The notes: generated by a model not told the origin, from the letters alone. A DNA stretch of 64,000 bases from Flagellimonas allohymeniacidonis (GCF_004296335.1 NZ_SGIU01000001.1:1279290-1343289); one strand, 5' to 3'. Shown: positions 34,027 through 43,531, counted from the first letter of the stretch. Numbers and translations: made by a program.

Positions 34027-34932
34027 ATGAGAAAACTTAGTGCTTTCTTATTCCTTTATTTGACATTTTCCTGCAGTGAAAGTGAAACATCAATACCAAA
34101 TGAGGATACTACAGAAATTTATTTGCTTCCAGTGGTGGTGCATGTTCTTCACAATGGTGAGGATATTGGAATCGGAACAAATATTTCAGATGACCGGATT
34201 AAAAAGCAAATAGAACTACTCAACAATGATTTTAGGAGAAAGTCGGGCTCTAGAGGGTTTAATAATCATCCTGATGGGGGAGATGCCAAAATTGAATTTG
34301 TTCTTGCCACAAAGGATCCCTTAGGGAATCCAACAAATGGCATTTTACGAAAGCAACTGGTCATTGACGATTTACCCAACGATATTCCAGCATTTGAATT
34401 TGAGCAATATGCTCATTTCAGTTATTGGGATTCGAAGGATTATATAAATATTTGGGTGGCTCCTTACCCTGAAGACCTTACCAATATCGTGTTAGGGAAA
34501 GCAACAGGGCCAGACTCAGATCTACCCGGTGATTCCCTTTTTCAGAAACCACTCCCCGGAGGAGCAGAAGGAATTATTGTTAATTGGGCTCATTTTGGGG
34601 AAACCAATCTGGCGGGAGGTCGTAATTTGGGGCGTACCTTAACCCATGAAATGGGGCATTATTTGGGTTTACTGCATACCTGGGGTGATAGGAACTGCGA
34701 AACCAACGATTTTTGCGATGATACTCCGGCTGTGGATACGGAAGTAACGAATGATCAACCTCATTTGGGCTGTGCAAATGAAGATGTCATGGTGGCCAAC
34801 TACATGAACCTGACATCAGATGCTGTGATGAATATTTTTACGAATGATCAAATCACGCGAATGCGCTATGTGCTCGAAAACAGCCCAAGAAGAGCTTCTT
34901 TATTAACCTCCAAAGGAGTAAAAAGTATATAA
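34027..34932 (+). CDS. M43 family zinc metalloprotease, lipoprotein
   Basis: The product of 301 residues begins with a lipoprotein signal (LFLYLTFSCSESETSI, cysteine at residue 16). The metzincin zinc site is LTHEMGHYLGLLHTWGD, with HExxHxxGxxH at H207, H211 and H217, followed by the pappalysin-type cysteine cluster RNCETNDFCDDTPAVDT and the Met-turn region VANYMNLTSDAVMNIFTNDQ. This is the catalytic layout of peptidase family M43 (cytophagalysin). A C-terminal secretion domain is absent, so the enzyme is probably tethered to the outer membrane or periplasmic face. The protein is short: just propeptide-like region plus catalytic domain. Its substrate is unknown. It converges on rny with a 6-base gap. 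Confidence 0.93.
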   Translation: MRKLSAFLFLYLTFSCSESETSIPNEDTTEIYLLPVVVHVLHNGEDIGIGTNISDDRIKKQIELLNNDFRRKSGSRGFNNHPDGGDAKIEFVLATKDPLGNPTNGILRKQLVIDDLPNDIPAFEFEQYAHFSYWDSKDYINIWVAPYPEDLTNIVLGKATGPDSDLPGDSLFQKPLPGGAEGIIVNWAHFGETNLAGGRNLGRTLTHEMGHYLGLLHTWGDRNCETNDFCDDTPAVDTEVTNDQPHLGCANEDVMVANYMNLTSDAVMNIFTNDQITRMRYVLENSPRRASLLTSKGVKSI

Positions 34933-34938
34933 TCGAGC

Positions 34939-36510
34939 TTATTTAGCCACGTTCACAGAACGGGTTTCTCGAATCACTGTTACTTTTACTTGACCAGGGT
35001 AGGTCATATCCGTCTGGATTTTCTGCGAAATTTCGAATGAAAGCTCAGCAGCTTTATCATCGCTGACCTTTTCACTCTCCACAATGACCCGAAGCTCCCG
35101 ACCAGCTTGGATGGCATAGGCCTTTTGCACCCCATTGAAACCAAAAGCTATCTCTTCCAAGTCTTTGAGACGTTGAATATAGGAATCAAGAACTTGTCTC
35201 CGAGCTCCCGGGCGGGCTCCACTGATGGCATCGCAAACTTGTACAATTGGTGATATCAAAGTAGTCATCTCAACCTCATCATGGTGGGCACCAATGGCAT
35301 TGCAAACTTCTTTTTTCTCTCCATATTTCTGGGCCCACTGCATTCCTAAAATGGCGTGTGGTGTTTCCACTTCCACCTCAGCGTTGGGTACCTTTCCAAT
35401 ATCATGTAAAAGACCGGCACGTTTGGCCAGTTTAGGATTCAAACCTAGTTCCGCTGCCATTACCCCACAAAGTTTAGCTACTTCACGAGAGTGCTGTAGA
35501 AGGTTCTGTCCGTAAGAGGACCTATATTTCATTCGGCCTACGGCCTTTATTAGTTCTGGGTGAAGCCCGTGAATACCCAGGTCAATTACAGTTCGCTTAC
35601 CAATCTCAATGATTTCTTCATTGATTTGTTTTTCGGTTTTCTTTACAATTTCCTCGATTCTTGCCGGATGTATTCTACCATCGGTAACGAGTCGATGCAG
35701 GGATAATCTGGCGACTTCTCTACGCACTGAGTCAAAACATGAAAGAATAATGGCCTCTGGAGTATCATCAACAATAATTTCCACTCCGGTGGCAGACTCC
35801 AAGGCACGAATGTTTCGTCCTTCCCGTCCAATTATCCTTCCTTTAACATCATCGGATTCCAAATTGAAAACTGAAACACAATTCTCGATGGCCTCTTCCG
35901 TACCAATTCGCTGAATGGTATTGACAACAATTTTTCTGGCTTCTTGCTGTGCGGTAAGTTTTGCTTCCTCCAGAGTGGACTGAAGGTACGCCATAGCATC
36001 TGTTTTAGCCGTCTCCTTTAGCGACTCCAGTAGTTGACTCTTGGCGTCTTCGGCCGATAAGCCCGATATTACCTCAAGTTGTTGCACTTGACTTTTGTGC
36101 AGCTTCTCTGCTTCGGAATGCTTTTTGTCAAGAATCTCACTTTTGTAGGAGACTTCCTTTATTTGTTGCTGCAGTTGCTCATTCAATTTTTTATTCTTGG
36201 CGAGCTCATTACTCACCTGCGATTCCTTATCCCTTGTGCGTTTTTCAGCTTCAGCAATTTTCTTGTCCTTGCCTATGATTACTTTTTCATGTTCCGCCTT
36301 GAGCTCCAGAAACTTTTCCTTCGCCTGAAAAATTTTATCTTTTTTTATGTTCTCCCCCTCCTTTTTGGCCTCTTTAATGACATCTGTGGCTTCCTTTTTG
36401 GCATGGGCCAATGTTTTCGATGCCTTTCCTTTCTCCATTATCTTGGCAACGGCAAAGCCTACCAAGAGTCCAACCAAAACTGCTCCTACGAGCATTATAG
36501 TGTTATCCAT
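34939..36510 (-). CDS. rny: Ribonuclease Y
   Basis: RNase Y is a membrane-anchored endoribonuclease that starts mRNA decay. The 523-residue protein has an N-terminal membrane helix ([20 protein letters not shown]), a long coiled coil (about residues 30-190), a KH RNA-binding domain with [20 protein letters not shown], and an HD domain with [20 protein letters not shown] and [13 protein letters not shown]. All are in the usual order and the length is normal. The gene lies downstream of the probable 6S RNA gene, whose terminator ends about 20 bases before the rny start; where the rny promoter lies is unclear. Confidence 0.97.
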   Translation of the reverse strand: MDNTIMLVGAVLVGLLVGFAVAKIMEKGKASKTLAHAKKEATDVIKEAKKEGENIKKDKIFQAKEKFLELKAEHEKVIIGKDKKIAEAEKRTRDKESQVSNELAKNKKLNEQLQQQIKEVSYKSEILDKKHSEAEKLHKSQVQQLEVISGLSAEDAKSQLLESLKETAKTDAMAYLQSTLEEAKLTAQQEARKIVVNTIQRIGTEEAIENCVSVFNLESDDVKGRIIGREGRNIRALESATGVEIIVDDTPEAIILSCFDSVRREVARLSLHRLVTDGRIHPARIEEIVKKTEKQINEEIIEIGKRTVIDLGIHGLHPELIKAVGRMKYRSSYGQNLLQHSREVAKLCGVMAAELGLNPKLAKRAGLLHDIGKVPNAEVEVETPHAILGMQWAQKYGEKKEVCNAIGAHHDEVEMTTLISPIVQVCDAISGARPGARRQVLDSYIQRLKDLEEIAFGFNGVQKAYAIQAGRELRVIVESEKVSDDKAAELSFEISQKIQTDMTYPGQVKVTVIRETRSVNVAK

Positions 36511-36529
36511 GTTGTTAGTGTTTGGTTAT

Positions 36530-36549
36530 AAAAAAAGCCCACATTGGGC
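36530..36549 (-). terminator. Terminator of the probable 6S RNA
   Basis: On the minus strand GCCCA-ATG-TGGGC forms a 5-bp stem with three-base loop, followed by seven T. Confidence 0.8.
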
Positions 36550-36648
36550 GAAGTTTTGTACAAACTCCTAATTACAGGTTTAGGGCTAACAAGCTGCTCA
36601 AAAATCCCTATGCTGGTAGGGCCCGCTTTCACAGCTTAAACTCACCCT
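36530..36648 (-). ncRNA. ssrS: Probable 6S RNA (ssrS) between zapA and rny
   Basis: Between zapA and rny lies a transcript-like unit without an open frame: a good promoter (36652-36678), about 118 bases, and a terminator. The RNA can fold into a long bulged hairpin: AAGCTG pairs with CAGCTT around an inner hairpin CCCTA-CCAGCA-TAGGG, and an outer GGGT pairs with GCCC. A second small hairpin CCTAA/TTAGG follows. 6S RNA sits next to the zapA homologue in Gammaproteobacteria, and I recall 6S RNA annotations beside zapA in Flavobacteria. The assignment rests on position, fold and signals; a covariance-model search was not possible. Confidence 0.65.
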
Positions 36649-36651
36649 TTT

Positions 36652-36678
36652 CAAATATAATAGTGTTGAGTTTGTCAA
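36652..36678 (-). promoter_or_regulatory. Promoter of the probable 6S RNA
   Basis: On the minus strand TTGACA (36678-36673) precedes TATATTTG (36659-36652); TTG-to-TA spacing is 16 bases. The predicted start is near 36647. Confidence 0.65.
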
Positions 36679-36725
36679 AAAATAATTACCAATGTGGGCA
36701 GTAACAATAATTTATTTAAAAGAAC

Positions 36726-37019
36726 TTATTCGCCTAATTTGGAATGTACCAACTCGTTAAGCGCTTTTAAGCGCTCTAGAGCGGCTTTGGTACCTTCAGA
36801 ACGGTCTATTCCACCTTGCTCTATTTTGGAAGCGAACTGTAAAGCGCACATGGCAAGAACATCTTGCTTATCGCGCACCGCATAGTTCTGCTCAAATTTC
36901 TTGGCCAAAATCTCAATGTTCTTGGCCGCTTTCCGTAAACCTTCCTCCTGTTTGGGATCTATCGTCAATGGATACACCCTATCTGCAATGGAAAGCTTTA
37001 TTTTGAGCTTCTCCTCCAT
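36726..37019 (-). CDS. zapA: Cell division protein ZapA
   Basis: ZapA binds FtsZ and promotes bundling of the Z ring. The protein of 97 residues matches the family: LKIKLSIADRVYPLTIDPKQ, EGLRKAAKNIEILAKKFEQN and DVLAMCALQFASKIEQGG, followed by a helical C-terminus. The length is typical. It follows the coiled-coil gene by nine bases on the same strand and shares its promoter. A probable 6S RNA lies immediately downstream. Confidence 0.93.
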   Translation of the reverse strand: MEEKLKIKLSIADRVYPLTIDPKQEEGLRKAAKNIEILAKKFEQNYAVRDKQDVLAMCALQFASKIEQGGIDRSEGTKAALERLKALNELVHSKLGE

Positions 37020-37028
37020 ATTTTTTCA

Positions 37029-37319
37029 TTAATCGGCAAGCTTGGCAATGCAAATATCCAATTCGCGAATCAATGTATTTATTTTGAGCTTAGCTTCTGT
37101 TTTATTTGTATTACTACCCAACATTGTGTTTGCCATTTTTAGAGAGTTGTACTTATCCTCCCAATCTTGAGCGCTCTGATGTTCCAATTGTTTGTTGGCC
37201 AAAGCTTGACTTAGCTCCTCCCTTAATTTGGAGTTGGTCTGTTGTAAGAGTTCCAGCCTATGCAGCAACTTACTTACCTTGTTCTCCAAAGAATCAACAA
37301 TCTCAACGAGTTCGCCCAT
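37029..37319 (-). CDS. Small coiled-coil protein upstream of zapA
   Basis: The protein of 96 residues is predicted to be nearly all helix: VDSLENKVSKLLHRLELLQQ and NSKLREELSQALANKQLEHQ show heptad-like spacing of leucines. It ends INTLIRELDICIAKLAD. There is no signal peptide. Its place directly before zapA suggests a role in cell division, similar in idea to the small coiled-coil ZapB, but sequence likeness to ZapB is not clear and this is only an inference. The ATG at 37319 is chosen because the promoter element at 37344-37351 excludes the start at 37346. Confidence 0.75.
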   Translation of the reverse strand: MGELVEIVDSLENKVSKLLHRLELLQQTNSKLREELSQALANKQLEHQSAQDWEDKYNSLKMANTMLGSNTNKTEAKLKINTLIRELDICIAKLAD

Positions 37320-37343
37320 ATGCAAACAACAATGCGTATCACA

Positions 37344-37374
37344 CAAATTTAACGATCCTTGCCTAACCTCGCAA
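37344..37374 (-). promoter_or_regulatory. Promoter of the coiled-coil gene-zapA operon
   Basis: On the minus strand TTG (37374-37372), 20 bases, then TAAATTTG (37351-37344). The leader to the ATG at 37319 is about 20 bases. Confidence 0.65.
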
Positions 37375-37453
37375 TTTTTTTAAGAGATATTCCAAGCTGG
37401 ACACAATTCGAACAAAGCGACCAAAAACACTTTTAACAGAGAAAAACATTGGT

Positions 37454-37461
37454 TACTTTCG
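37454..37461 (+). promoter_or_regulatory. Possible -7 element for the M23 peptidase gene
   Basis: TACTTTCG is one base away from TAnnTTTG. If used, transcription starts near 37467, which places the first ATG (37463) outside the transcript and favours the ATG at 37478 or 37484. Confidence 0.35.
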
Positions 37462-37483
37462 TATGAACTTTGATGTTATGCCT

Positions 37484-39175
37484 ATGCGCTTGTCCCTTTT
37501 CGGATTAATTCTGCTCCTATCCTCCCCATTCTACAGTCAAGAAAAGTACCCCAAAGATATTTTTCAATCTCCCTTGGATATTCCATTGATATTGGCTGGT
37601 ACTTTTGGGGAGCTCCGTTCCAATCATTTTCATGCAGGAATCGACATTAAGACCCAAAGGAGGCAAGGACTACCCGTTTATTCCATTGCGGATGGCACGG
37701 TTACCCGTATCAAAATTTCCCATTGGGGATATGGAAAAGCGATGTATGTGGCACATCCCAATGGATATACCTCGGTATATGCACATTTGCAAAAGTTTAG
37801 TCCAGAAATTGAAGCTTACATCAAAGAAGTGCAATATCGAAAGCAATCCTATGAGGTGGAGGTTTTTCCAGATTATGGTGAATTAAAGGTCGAAAAGGGA
37901 AATATTATAGCCTACTCCGGAAATTCCGGTAGTTCCTCTGGCCCACATCTTCATTTTGAGATAAGGAGCAGTGTGACCGAAAGGCCTACAAATCCCCTTT
38001 TATATGGTTATGAGATAAGGGATGCCACCAACCCAACACTTTTAGGGCTCTTTGGCTACCCGTTGTCTGAAGATGCTGTCCTTAACCAAAGTGCCGAAAA
38101 AGCTCAAATCGGTTTTTCAAGACAGCCCGATGGTAGTTTTTTAGCAGATAAGGTTACCGCCATAGGTACCATAGGTTTCGGGTTTAACGGTTTTGACCGC
38201 CAAGATATGGCCGCCAACAAAAATGGTGTTTTTGCGGTGAAACAAACCGTCAATGGGAAAGTGTATTCCGAATATGATTTTGAGACCTTTTCTTTTTCTG
38301 AAACACGTTACATCAACACCCTTATTGACTACGCACACTTTGGAAAATTCAAACAGCGTATTCAAAAATGTTTCAAAGTGCCGTCTAACCGTTTATCCAT
38401 TTACAAAACGCTTCACAATCAAGGTAAAATCTCAGTGAAAGAGGGGTTTTCCTATAATGTTGAGCTTTTGATTTCCGATTATGAGGGAAATCAAATTAAA
38501 GTGGTGATTCCTGTCGAAGGGAAAAGAGAGAATCCACAGGCCCAAAGAAACCATACCAAAACCGAAAACTTTATTATTTCGGACAAACCCAACAATTTTG
38601 ATTTGGACGCAGCTACGGTATACTTTCCGGCCAATACATTTTACGAAGATTTTTATATTGATTTGACCAAAGGCAAAGACACGGTGAACATTCATAGAAA
38701 CACAGTGGCGGCCCATAGGAATTTCACCATAAGTTTTGATGTTTCAAAATATTCCCAAGAGCAAAGAAGGCAGCTTTTTATTGCCAGATTGGACGAGAAG
38801 TTGAAGCCAAGACATCACAAAACATACAAAAGGGATGACTCCTTTACCACCCGAACCAGAGCATTGGGCATGTACACTTTGGTCCGGGATTCGGTTCCAC
38901 CGGAAATCAGAGCTCGTAATTTCAAGGAAAAACAGTGGCTTAGCAATTATAGTTACCTGAGTTTGGAAATTTCCGATGACCTTAGTGGTATCAATACTTA
39001 TAACGCAACCTTAAACGGGGACTGGATTTTGATGGAGTACGAGCCCAAAACAAAAACCATTACCTACAACTTCGACGATAAGATATTGGACAAAACGCAA
39101 TGCAATCTTAAAGTCAACGTTACTGATAATGTGGGCAATACAACTACTTTTGAACGTACTTTCTTCCGTAAATAA
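37484..39175 (+). CDS. M23 family metallopeptidase, exported
   Basis: The protein of about 563 residues has a signal peptide (MRLSLFGLILLLSSPFYSQ). A LytM-type zinc peptidase domain follows: NHFHAGIDIKTQRRQGLPVY with the first His and Asp ligands, GYTSVYAHLQKF, and SGPHLHFEIRSS with the HxH motif. All metal ligands and the catalytic histidine are present, so peptidoglycan cross-link cleavage is likely. The remaining 350 residues are beta-rich (YSYLSLEISDDLSGINTYNA) and probably bind substrate or partners. The start is uncertain: ATGs at 37463, 37478 and 37484 are in frame; the last starts the signal peptide directly. Its end overlaps the TonB receptor frame. Confidence 0.92.
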   Translation: MRLSLFGLILLLSSPFYSQEKYPKDIFQSPLDIPLILAGTFGELRSNHFHAGIDIKTQRRQGLPVYSIADGTVTRIKISHWGYGKAMYVAHPNGYTSVYAHLQKFSPEIEAYIKEVQYRKQSYEVEVFPDYGELKVEKGNIIAYSGNSGSSSGPHLHFEIRSSVTERPTNPLLYGYEIRDATNPTLLGLFGYPLSEDAVLNQSAEKAQIGFSRQPDGSFLADKVTAIGTIGFGFNGFDRQDMAANKNGVFAVKQTVNGKVYSEYDFETFSFSETRYINTLIDYAHFGKFKQRIQKCFKVPSNRLSIYKTLHNQGKISVKEGFSYNVELLISDYEGNQIKVVIPVEGKRENPQAQRNHTKTENFIISDKPNNFDLDAATVYFPANTFYEDFYIDLTKGKDTVNIHRNTVAAHRNFTISFDVSKYSQEQRRQLFIARLDEKLKPRHHKTYKRDDSFTTRTRALGMYTLVRDSVPPEIRARNFKEKQWLSNYSYLSLEISDDLSGINTYNATLNGDWILMEYEPKTKTITYNFDDKILDKTQCNLKVNVTDNVGNTTTFERTFFRK

Positions 39176-41648
39176 GTTCTTAACAAAGGAATTTACCCTT
39201 TGGGTGGTATTTTTTTCTTTGGGGACTTTACTGACCTATGCCCAAAGTGCATACATCACTGGAGTTGTACTTGACCCAAACAACACGCCCTTAGAAAATG
39301 TAAACATTACTTCTACCGCCAACGGGACGACTACCGATGTGAACGGTTACTTTCTTCTTGAAATAACCGCCGATCTCAAGACAACCATAACATTCACCCA
39401 TGTAGGTTTTGAAAATGTGGTGCTCAAAGATTTGATTTTGAATACCAACGAAACTTTTGAATTCAATCCCGTAATGCGCTCAGATGCCATTCAAATTGCA
39501 GGGGTGGAAGTATCAGCTACGGGAGATAGGAATCTGGAAGGCGTAACCACCATTGACCCAGAAGTTGTCCGTAAAATACCCGGCGCCAACGCAGGGGTTG
39601 AAAACGTTCTGAAACTTTTGCCAGGGGTATCCTTCAACAATGAGCTCAGTACGCAATACAATGTTCGGGGTGGAAACTTTGATGAAAATCTGGTTTACGT
39701 TAATGGAATTGAAGTATACCGAACCTTTCTCATACGATCTGCCCAACAGGAAGGATTAAGTTTTGTAAATAGCAACATGGTAACCGACCTCACTTTTTCT
39801 GCGGGGGGCTTCCAATCCAAATATGGAGACAGGCTTTCTTCCGTTTTGGATATCACCTATAAAACGCCACAGAATTTTTCATTTAGTGCCGAAGGAAGTT
39901 TCTTGGGTGTCGGCAGCACCTTGGAAGCCATATCAAAAAACAAAAAGTTGACCACTGTTGCAGGAATTCGTTTTAGGGACAACAGCCTTTTGGTGAACAG
40001 TCAGCAGACCAATACCAACTTTAATCCATCGTTTTTTGATTTTCAGAACTTCTCAACCTATCGCTTTTCCAATCAGGTTCATCTTAGTTTTTTGGGTACT
40101 TATGCCATCAATCAATATGAAAACGAACCTTTGACAAGGCAAACCAATTTCGGTACCATCAATGAACCACGTGCTTTGCTTGTTTTCTATGAAGGACTCG
40201 AAAAAAGTCGTTACGAAAATGTTCTTGGCGCCTTAAAACTGGATTACCTGCCCTCCAATTCCACCAAATTGGACATTACTGGGTCATTGTACCATACCAA
40301 GGAAGATGAATTTTCGGATATCATTGCTTCTTATGAATTGGGAGAAATCGAAACAGGTCTTGGGAGTGAAAATCTAGGAGGAGTCACTTCCTCCAGAGGG
40401 GTTGGTTCGCAACAATCCCGCGCAAGAAATCAGTTGGATGCACTCATTTTTAGTCTAAAACACAGTGGCGCCTATCAAAAAATGGGCAATTCCCTTGAAT
40501 GGAGCCTCAAGTTCACCCATGAAGATTTCAGGGACCAACTCCGGGAAAGTGAATTCATCGATTCCGCCGGGTTCTTTGTTCGCCCTCGTGAACCTCAATT
40601 TGAGAATAATCAACCCGAAGAACCTTTTACGGGTGACATTGTTCCCTTTGAAAGCGTTCGGGCCACCAATGCAGTTCAGACCAACCGCTGGTCTGGCTTT
40701 GTCCAGTTTAGCAGACAAACCCAATGGAACACCCATGATATTTACTTCAATCTTGGACTTCGAGCTCAACATTGGACCCTATCTGGCCAAGGCTTCAATA
40801 ACAATTCGCAATTCCTGTTCAGCCCTCGCGCACAATTTTCCATCAAACCAAATTGGGAACGCGACATATTGTTCCGGTTGGCCATAGGGAGTTATCAACA
40901 ACCTCCCTTATATCGTGAATTAAGGAATTTATCCGGTCAAGTCAACCCGGAAGTCGAAGCTCAAAAGTCTCTGCATTTTGTAGTGGGGAGTGAGTTTAGT
41001 TTTGAGCTTTGGAACAGACCGTTTAGTCTGGTTAGTGAAGCGTACTATAAAGACATGTGGGATGTAAACACCTACACTATTGAAGATGTTCGAATTCGAT
41101 ATGCCGCCAATAATAATGCGGAAGCCTACGCCTTTGGTTTTGATTTTAGACTTACCGGCACATTTGTGCCCGGAGCTGAGTCTTGGGTGAGTGTTGGTTA
41201 TTTACAAACGGAGGAAAACATCGCAGGACGGGGTTATATTTCGCGCCCTACCGACCAGCGTTTTAAGTTCGCCATGCTTTTTCAAGACTATGTTCCCAGC
41301 ATCCCCAATCTAAAACTGTATTTAAATATGGTCTACAACACCGGCGTGCCCGGTGGTTCTCCCAATAATGCAGACCCCTATGATTTTCAGAATAGATTAA
41401 GAGATTATAGAAGGGTCGATTTGGGAATTTCCTATATTTTTGCCGACAATAAAAGCAAGTACCCCGAGGGTCATTGGTTGCATAAGTTCAAGGAGTTGAG
41501 TGCTGGATTTGAAATTTTCAACATGTTCAATAACCAAAACTCAATCACAAATACTTGGGTTAGGGATGTAGATACACAACAGCAGTTCGCCGTTCCCAAC
41601 TTTTTGACCAGTCGGGTCTTTAATCTGAAGTTTGCTTTGCGATTTTGA
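39129..41648 (+). CDS. TonB-dependent receptor with carboxypeptidase-regulatory-like N-terminal domain
   Basis: This outer-membrane receptor of 839 residues has a signal peptide (FFSLGTLLTYAQSAYITG), then a carboxypeptidase-regulatory-like domain (GVVLDPNNTPLENVNITST, TDVNGYFLLEI, about residues 42-125), a plug domain (VLKLLPGVSFNNELSTQYNV, RGGNFDENLVYVNGIEVYR) and a beta barrel ending in the aromatic residue of FNLKFALRF, as barrel-assembly requires. No SusD partner lies nearby, so a glycan SusC-type role is unlikely. The ligand is unknown. The ATG at 39129 overlaps the M23 gene by 47 bases; a TTG at 39150 would give a shorter n-region. Confidence 0.92.
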   Translation: MWAIQLLLNVLSSVNKFLTKEFTLWVVFFSLGTLLTYAQSAYITGVVLDPNNTPLENVNITSTANGTTTDVNGYFLLEITADLKTTITFTHVGFENVVLKDLILNTNETFEFNPVMRSDAIQIAGVEVSATGDRNLEGVTTIDPEVVRKIPGANAGVENVLKLLPGVSFNNELSTQYNVRGGNFDENLVYVNGIEVYRTFLIRSAQQEGLSFVNSNMVTDLTFSAGGFQSKYGDRLSSVLDITYKTPQNFSFSAEGSFLGVGSTLEAISKNKKLTTVAGIRFRDNSLLVNSQQTNTNFNPSFFDFQNFSTYRFSNQVHLSFLGTYAINQYENEPLTRQTNFGTINEPRALLVFYEGLEKSRYENVLGALKLDYLPSNSTKLDITGSLYHTKEDEFSDIIASYELGEIETGLGSENLGGVTSSRGVGSQQSRARNQLDALIFSLKHSGAYQKMGNSLEWSLKFTHEDFRDQLRESEFIDSAGFFVRPREPQFENNQPEEPFTGDIVPFESVRATNAVQTNRWSGFVQFSRQTQWNTHDIYFNLGLRAQHWTLSGQGFNNNSQFLFSPRAQFSIKPNWERDILFRLAIGSYQQPPLYRELRNLSGQVNPEVEAQKSLHFVVGSEFSFELWNRPFSLVSEAYYKDMWDVNTYTIEDVRIRYAANNNAEAYAFGFDFRLTGTFVPGAESWVSVGYLQTEENIAGRGYISRPTDQRFKFAMLFQDYVPSIPNLKLYLNMVYNTGVPGGSPNNADPYDFQNRLRDYRRVDLGISYIFADNKSKYPEGHWLHKFKELSAGFEIFNMFNNQNSITNTWVRDVDTQQQFAVPNFLTSRVFNLKFALRF

Positions 41649-42316
41649 TGAGTCCTATGAATTTGATGAAGAAAATTAGCTTCCTTTTTTCCGTATTTGC
41701 GGTAACCACTGCATTTGCCCAAAAAAACATCTACGAAAACAGGAGGTTTGACGAACTCGCCCAAAATCATGAAGTATTGGCCATTGTTCCCTTCATCACC
41801 AATCTGGATTTGGAGCAAAGAGTAAATCCAAATGAACTCAAAGAATTGGCAAAAAAGGAAGGGTACGCCGTTCAGAATGCCCTTGAGACCTATTTCTCCA
41901 GAAGAAAGAAAAGGAAAAAATTCAATGTGGAGTTTCAAAACATTGAGGATACCAATGCCATTCTGAGCCAAAATAGTATTTCATACGACAACCTCGACAT
42001 TTACACCACAAAGCAGCTATGCGAAATTCTCAAGGTAGATGGAATCATCAGTGGCACCCTTAGCCTTAACATTCTTCTTTCTGAAGGTGTGCCCACAAAA
42101 TTTAGTTTTCTGGATTACTTCAGTGGTGATGCCGATTATGGAAGAATCGGAGTAAAGGTAAGTGATGGTGATTCTGGGAAACTTCTCTGGAAGTACGAAA
42201 AGGGAATTACCAAAAAAACAGGAAAAAACACAGTGGAACTCATCGACAAGATGATGAAACTTGCCTCGAGAAAATTTCCGTACGACAAGGAAAAGAAACG
42301 GAGAAACAAGGACTAA
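41648..42316 (+). CDS. Exported protein, possibly CsgG/LpoB/FlgO-like domain
   Basis: The protein of 222 residues has a signal peptide (FLFSVFAVTTAFAQKN). The body reads HEVLAIVPFITNLDLEQRVN, then AVQNALETYFSRRKKRKKF, TTKQLCEILKVDGIISGTLS and DSGKLLWKYEKGITKKTGKN. This order, a VAVxPF strand, a helix-strand part, then lxxxxxaDxvixGxl and a DxxTGxxxW-like strand, is that of the anticodon-binding-like fold in CsgG, LpoB and FlgO. The likeness is by pattern only; no family name is certain. Its ATG overlaps the receptor stop (TGATG), so it is co-translated with the receptor. The downstream cysteine desulfurase converges with a 4-base overlap. Confidence 0.75.
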   Translation: MSPMNLMKKISFLFSVFAVTTAFAQKNIYENRRFDELAQNHEVLAIVPFITNLDLEQRVNPNELKELAKKEGYAVQNALETYFSRRKKRKKFNVEFQNIEDTNAILSQNSISYDNLDIYTTKQLCEILKVDGIISGTLSLNILLSEGVPTKFSFLDYFSGDADYGRIGVKVSDGDSGKLLWKYEKGITKKTGKNTVELIDKMMKLASRKFPYDKEKKRRNKD

Positions 42317-43458
42317 CTTTCTGAGAATTCTTTGAGTACTTGGATGGTGTAATCCAGCTGTTCTTTCGTATTGTACTTCGAAAACGAAAAGCGCAACGAG
42401 GGTTTTTCCAATTCTTCTTCCGACAGAATTTCTTGAAGCACGTGAGAGCCTAAATTACTTCCCGATTGACAAGCACTTCCCTTTGAACAGGCAATTCCTT
42501 TTATATCCAAATGAAAAAGAAGCATAAGCCCTTTCTGCTTGTCGAAGGGTAGCCGAACGTTGGTCAAGGTATAGGTGCTTCCTTCCATATCACCAGACAG
42601 TCCGTTGAAGGTTACATCCGGAATTTCCGTTTTAATATGTTCAATGAAGTACTGTTTAAGCCCCTTTACCGTTTTGGTCTCTTCCTCCAAATTTGCATAG
42701 GACTGTACAAATGCCTCCTCAAGCCCAACGATGTTGTGAAAGGGCTCGGTTCCTGCACGGTAGCCTCTTTCTTGCGAACCTCCAAAAATAAGAGGCTTGA
42801 GACCTGAGTTCTTTCGAATGAAGGCAAAACCAATGCCTTTGGGACCATGAAATTTATGGGCTGCCGCTGTGAAAAAATCGATGGGTGTTTTTTGTACATC
42901 CCACGGATAGTGACCTATGGATTGCACCGTATCAGAATGGAATAAGGCTCCCGTTTCCTTGCAAAGCTCGCCTATCCGTTTAATGTCAATAATGTTACCT
43001 ATTTCGTTGTTCACATGCATCAAGCTTACCAACTTCTTGGAATCATCAGCTCTTAGCAAGCTTTCCAAGCTTTTCAAATTCGGATTCCCATCTTTATCCA
43101 ACTCCACAAACCGAACCGAAACACCATATTCCTTTTCCAATTCTTCGGCCGTATGCAATACCGCATGGTGTTCAATTTTAGAGGTAATTATGGTTTGGAC
43201 ACCCAAGTCCCTTACCGCACAGCGCAAAATCATATTATCGGCCTCAGTGCCTCCAGATGTAAAAATAATCTCAGAAGGCTGGGCATTTAGGGTTTTGGCA
43301 ATAGTTTTGCGAGCCTGCTCCACTTCCGTTTTGGCCGACCTCCCATAGCTGTGGGTCGATGATGGATTCCCATAAACACTTAACGCTTGCTGCATACGCG
43401 CAATGACCTCTTCCCTGACCTGGGTTGTGGCGGCGTTGTCCAAATACACCTTTTGCAT
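42313..43458 (-). CDS. Cysteine desulfurase (NifS/IscS family)
   Basis: This PLP enzyme of 381 residues takes sulfur from cysteine for Fe-S cluster and thio-cofactor synthesis. It shows YLDNAATTQVREEVIARM, IIFTSGGTEADNMILR, MHVNNEIGNIIDIKRI, AAAHKFHGPKGIGFAF with the PLP lysine at K202, and ACSKGSACQSGSNLGSH with the probable catalytic cysteine at C330. The short spacing around the active cysteine fits the IscS/NifS type rather than SufS. No scaffold gene (iscU, nifU) lies beside it. The stop overlaps the stop of the convergent upstream gene by four bases. Confidence 0.94.
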   Translation of the reverse strand: MQKVYLDNAATTQVREEVIARMQQALSVYGNPSSTHSYGRSAKTEVEQARKTIAKTLNAQPSEIIFTSGGTEADNMILRCAVRDLGVQTIITSKIEHHAVLHTAEELEKEYGVSVRFVELDKDGNPNLKSLESLLRADDSKKLVSLMHVNNEIGNIIDIKRIGELCKETGALFHSDTVQSIGHYPWDVQKTPIDFFTAAAHKFHGPKGIGFAFIRKNSGLKPLIFGGSQERGYRAGTEPFHNIVGLEEAFVQSYANLEEETKTVKGLKQYFIEHIKTEIPDVTFNGLSGDMEGSTYTLTNVRLPFDKQKGLMLLFHLDIKGIACSKGSACQSGSNLGSHVLQEILSEEELEKPSLRFSFSKYNTKEQLDYTIQVLKEFSES

Positions 43459-43531
43459 GATTTAGCTATCAAATTTTGACCATCAAAAATAGGTGAAATA
43501 AAGTTAATTTCATCCAAACTATTTCCAGGCT

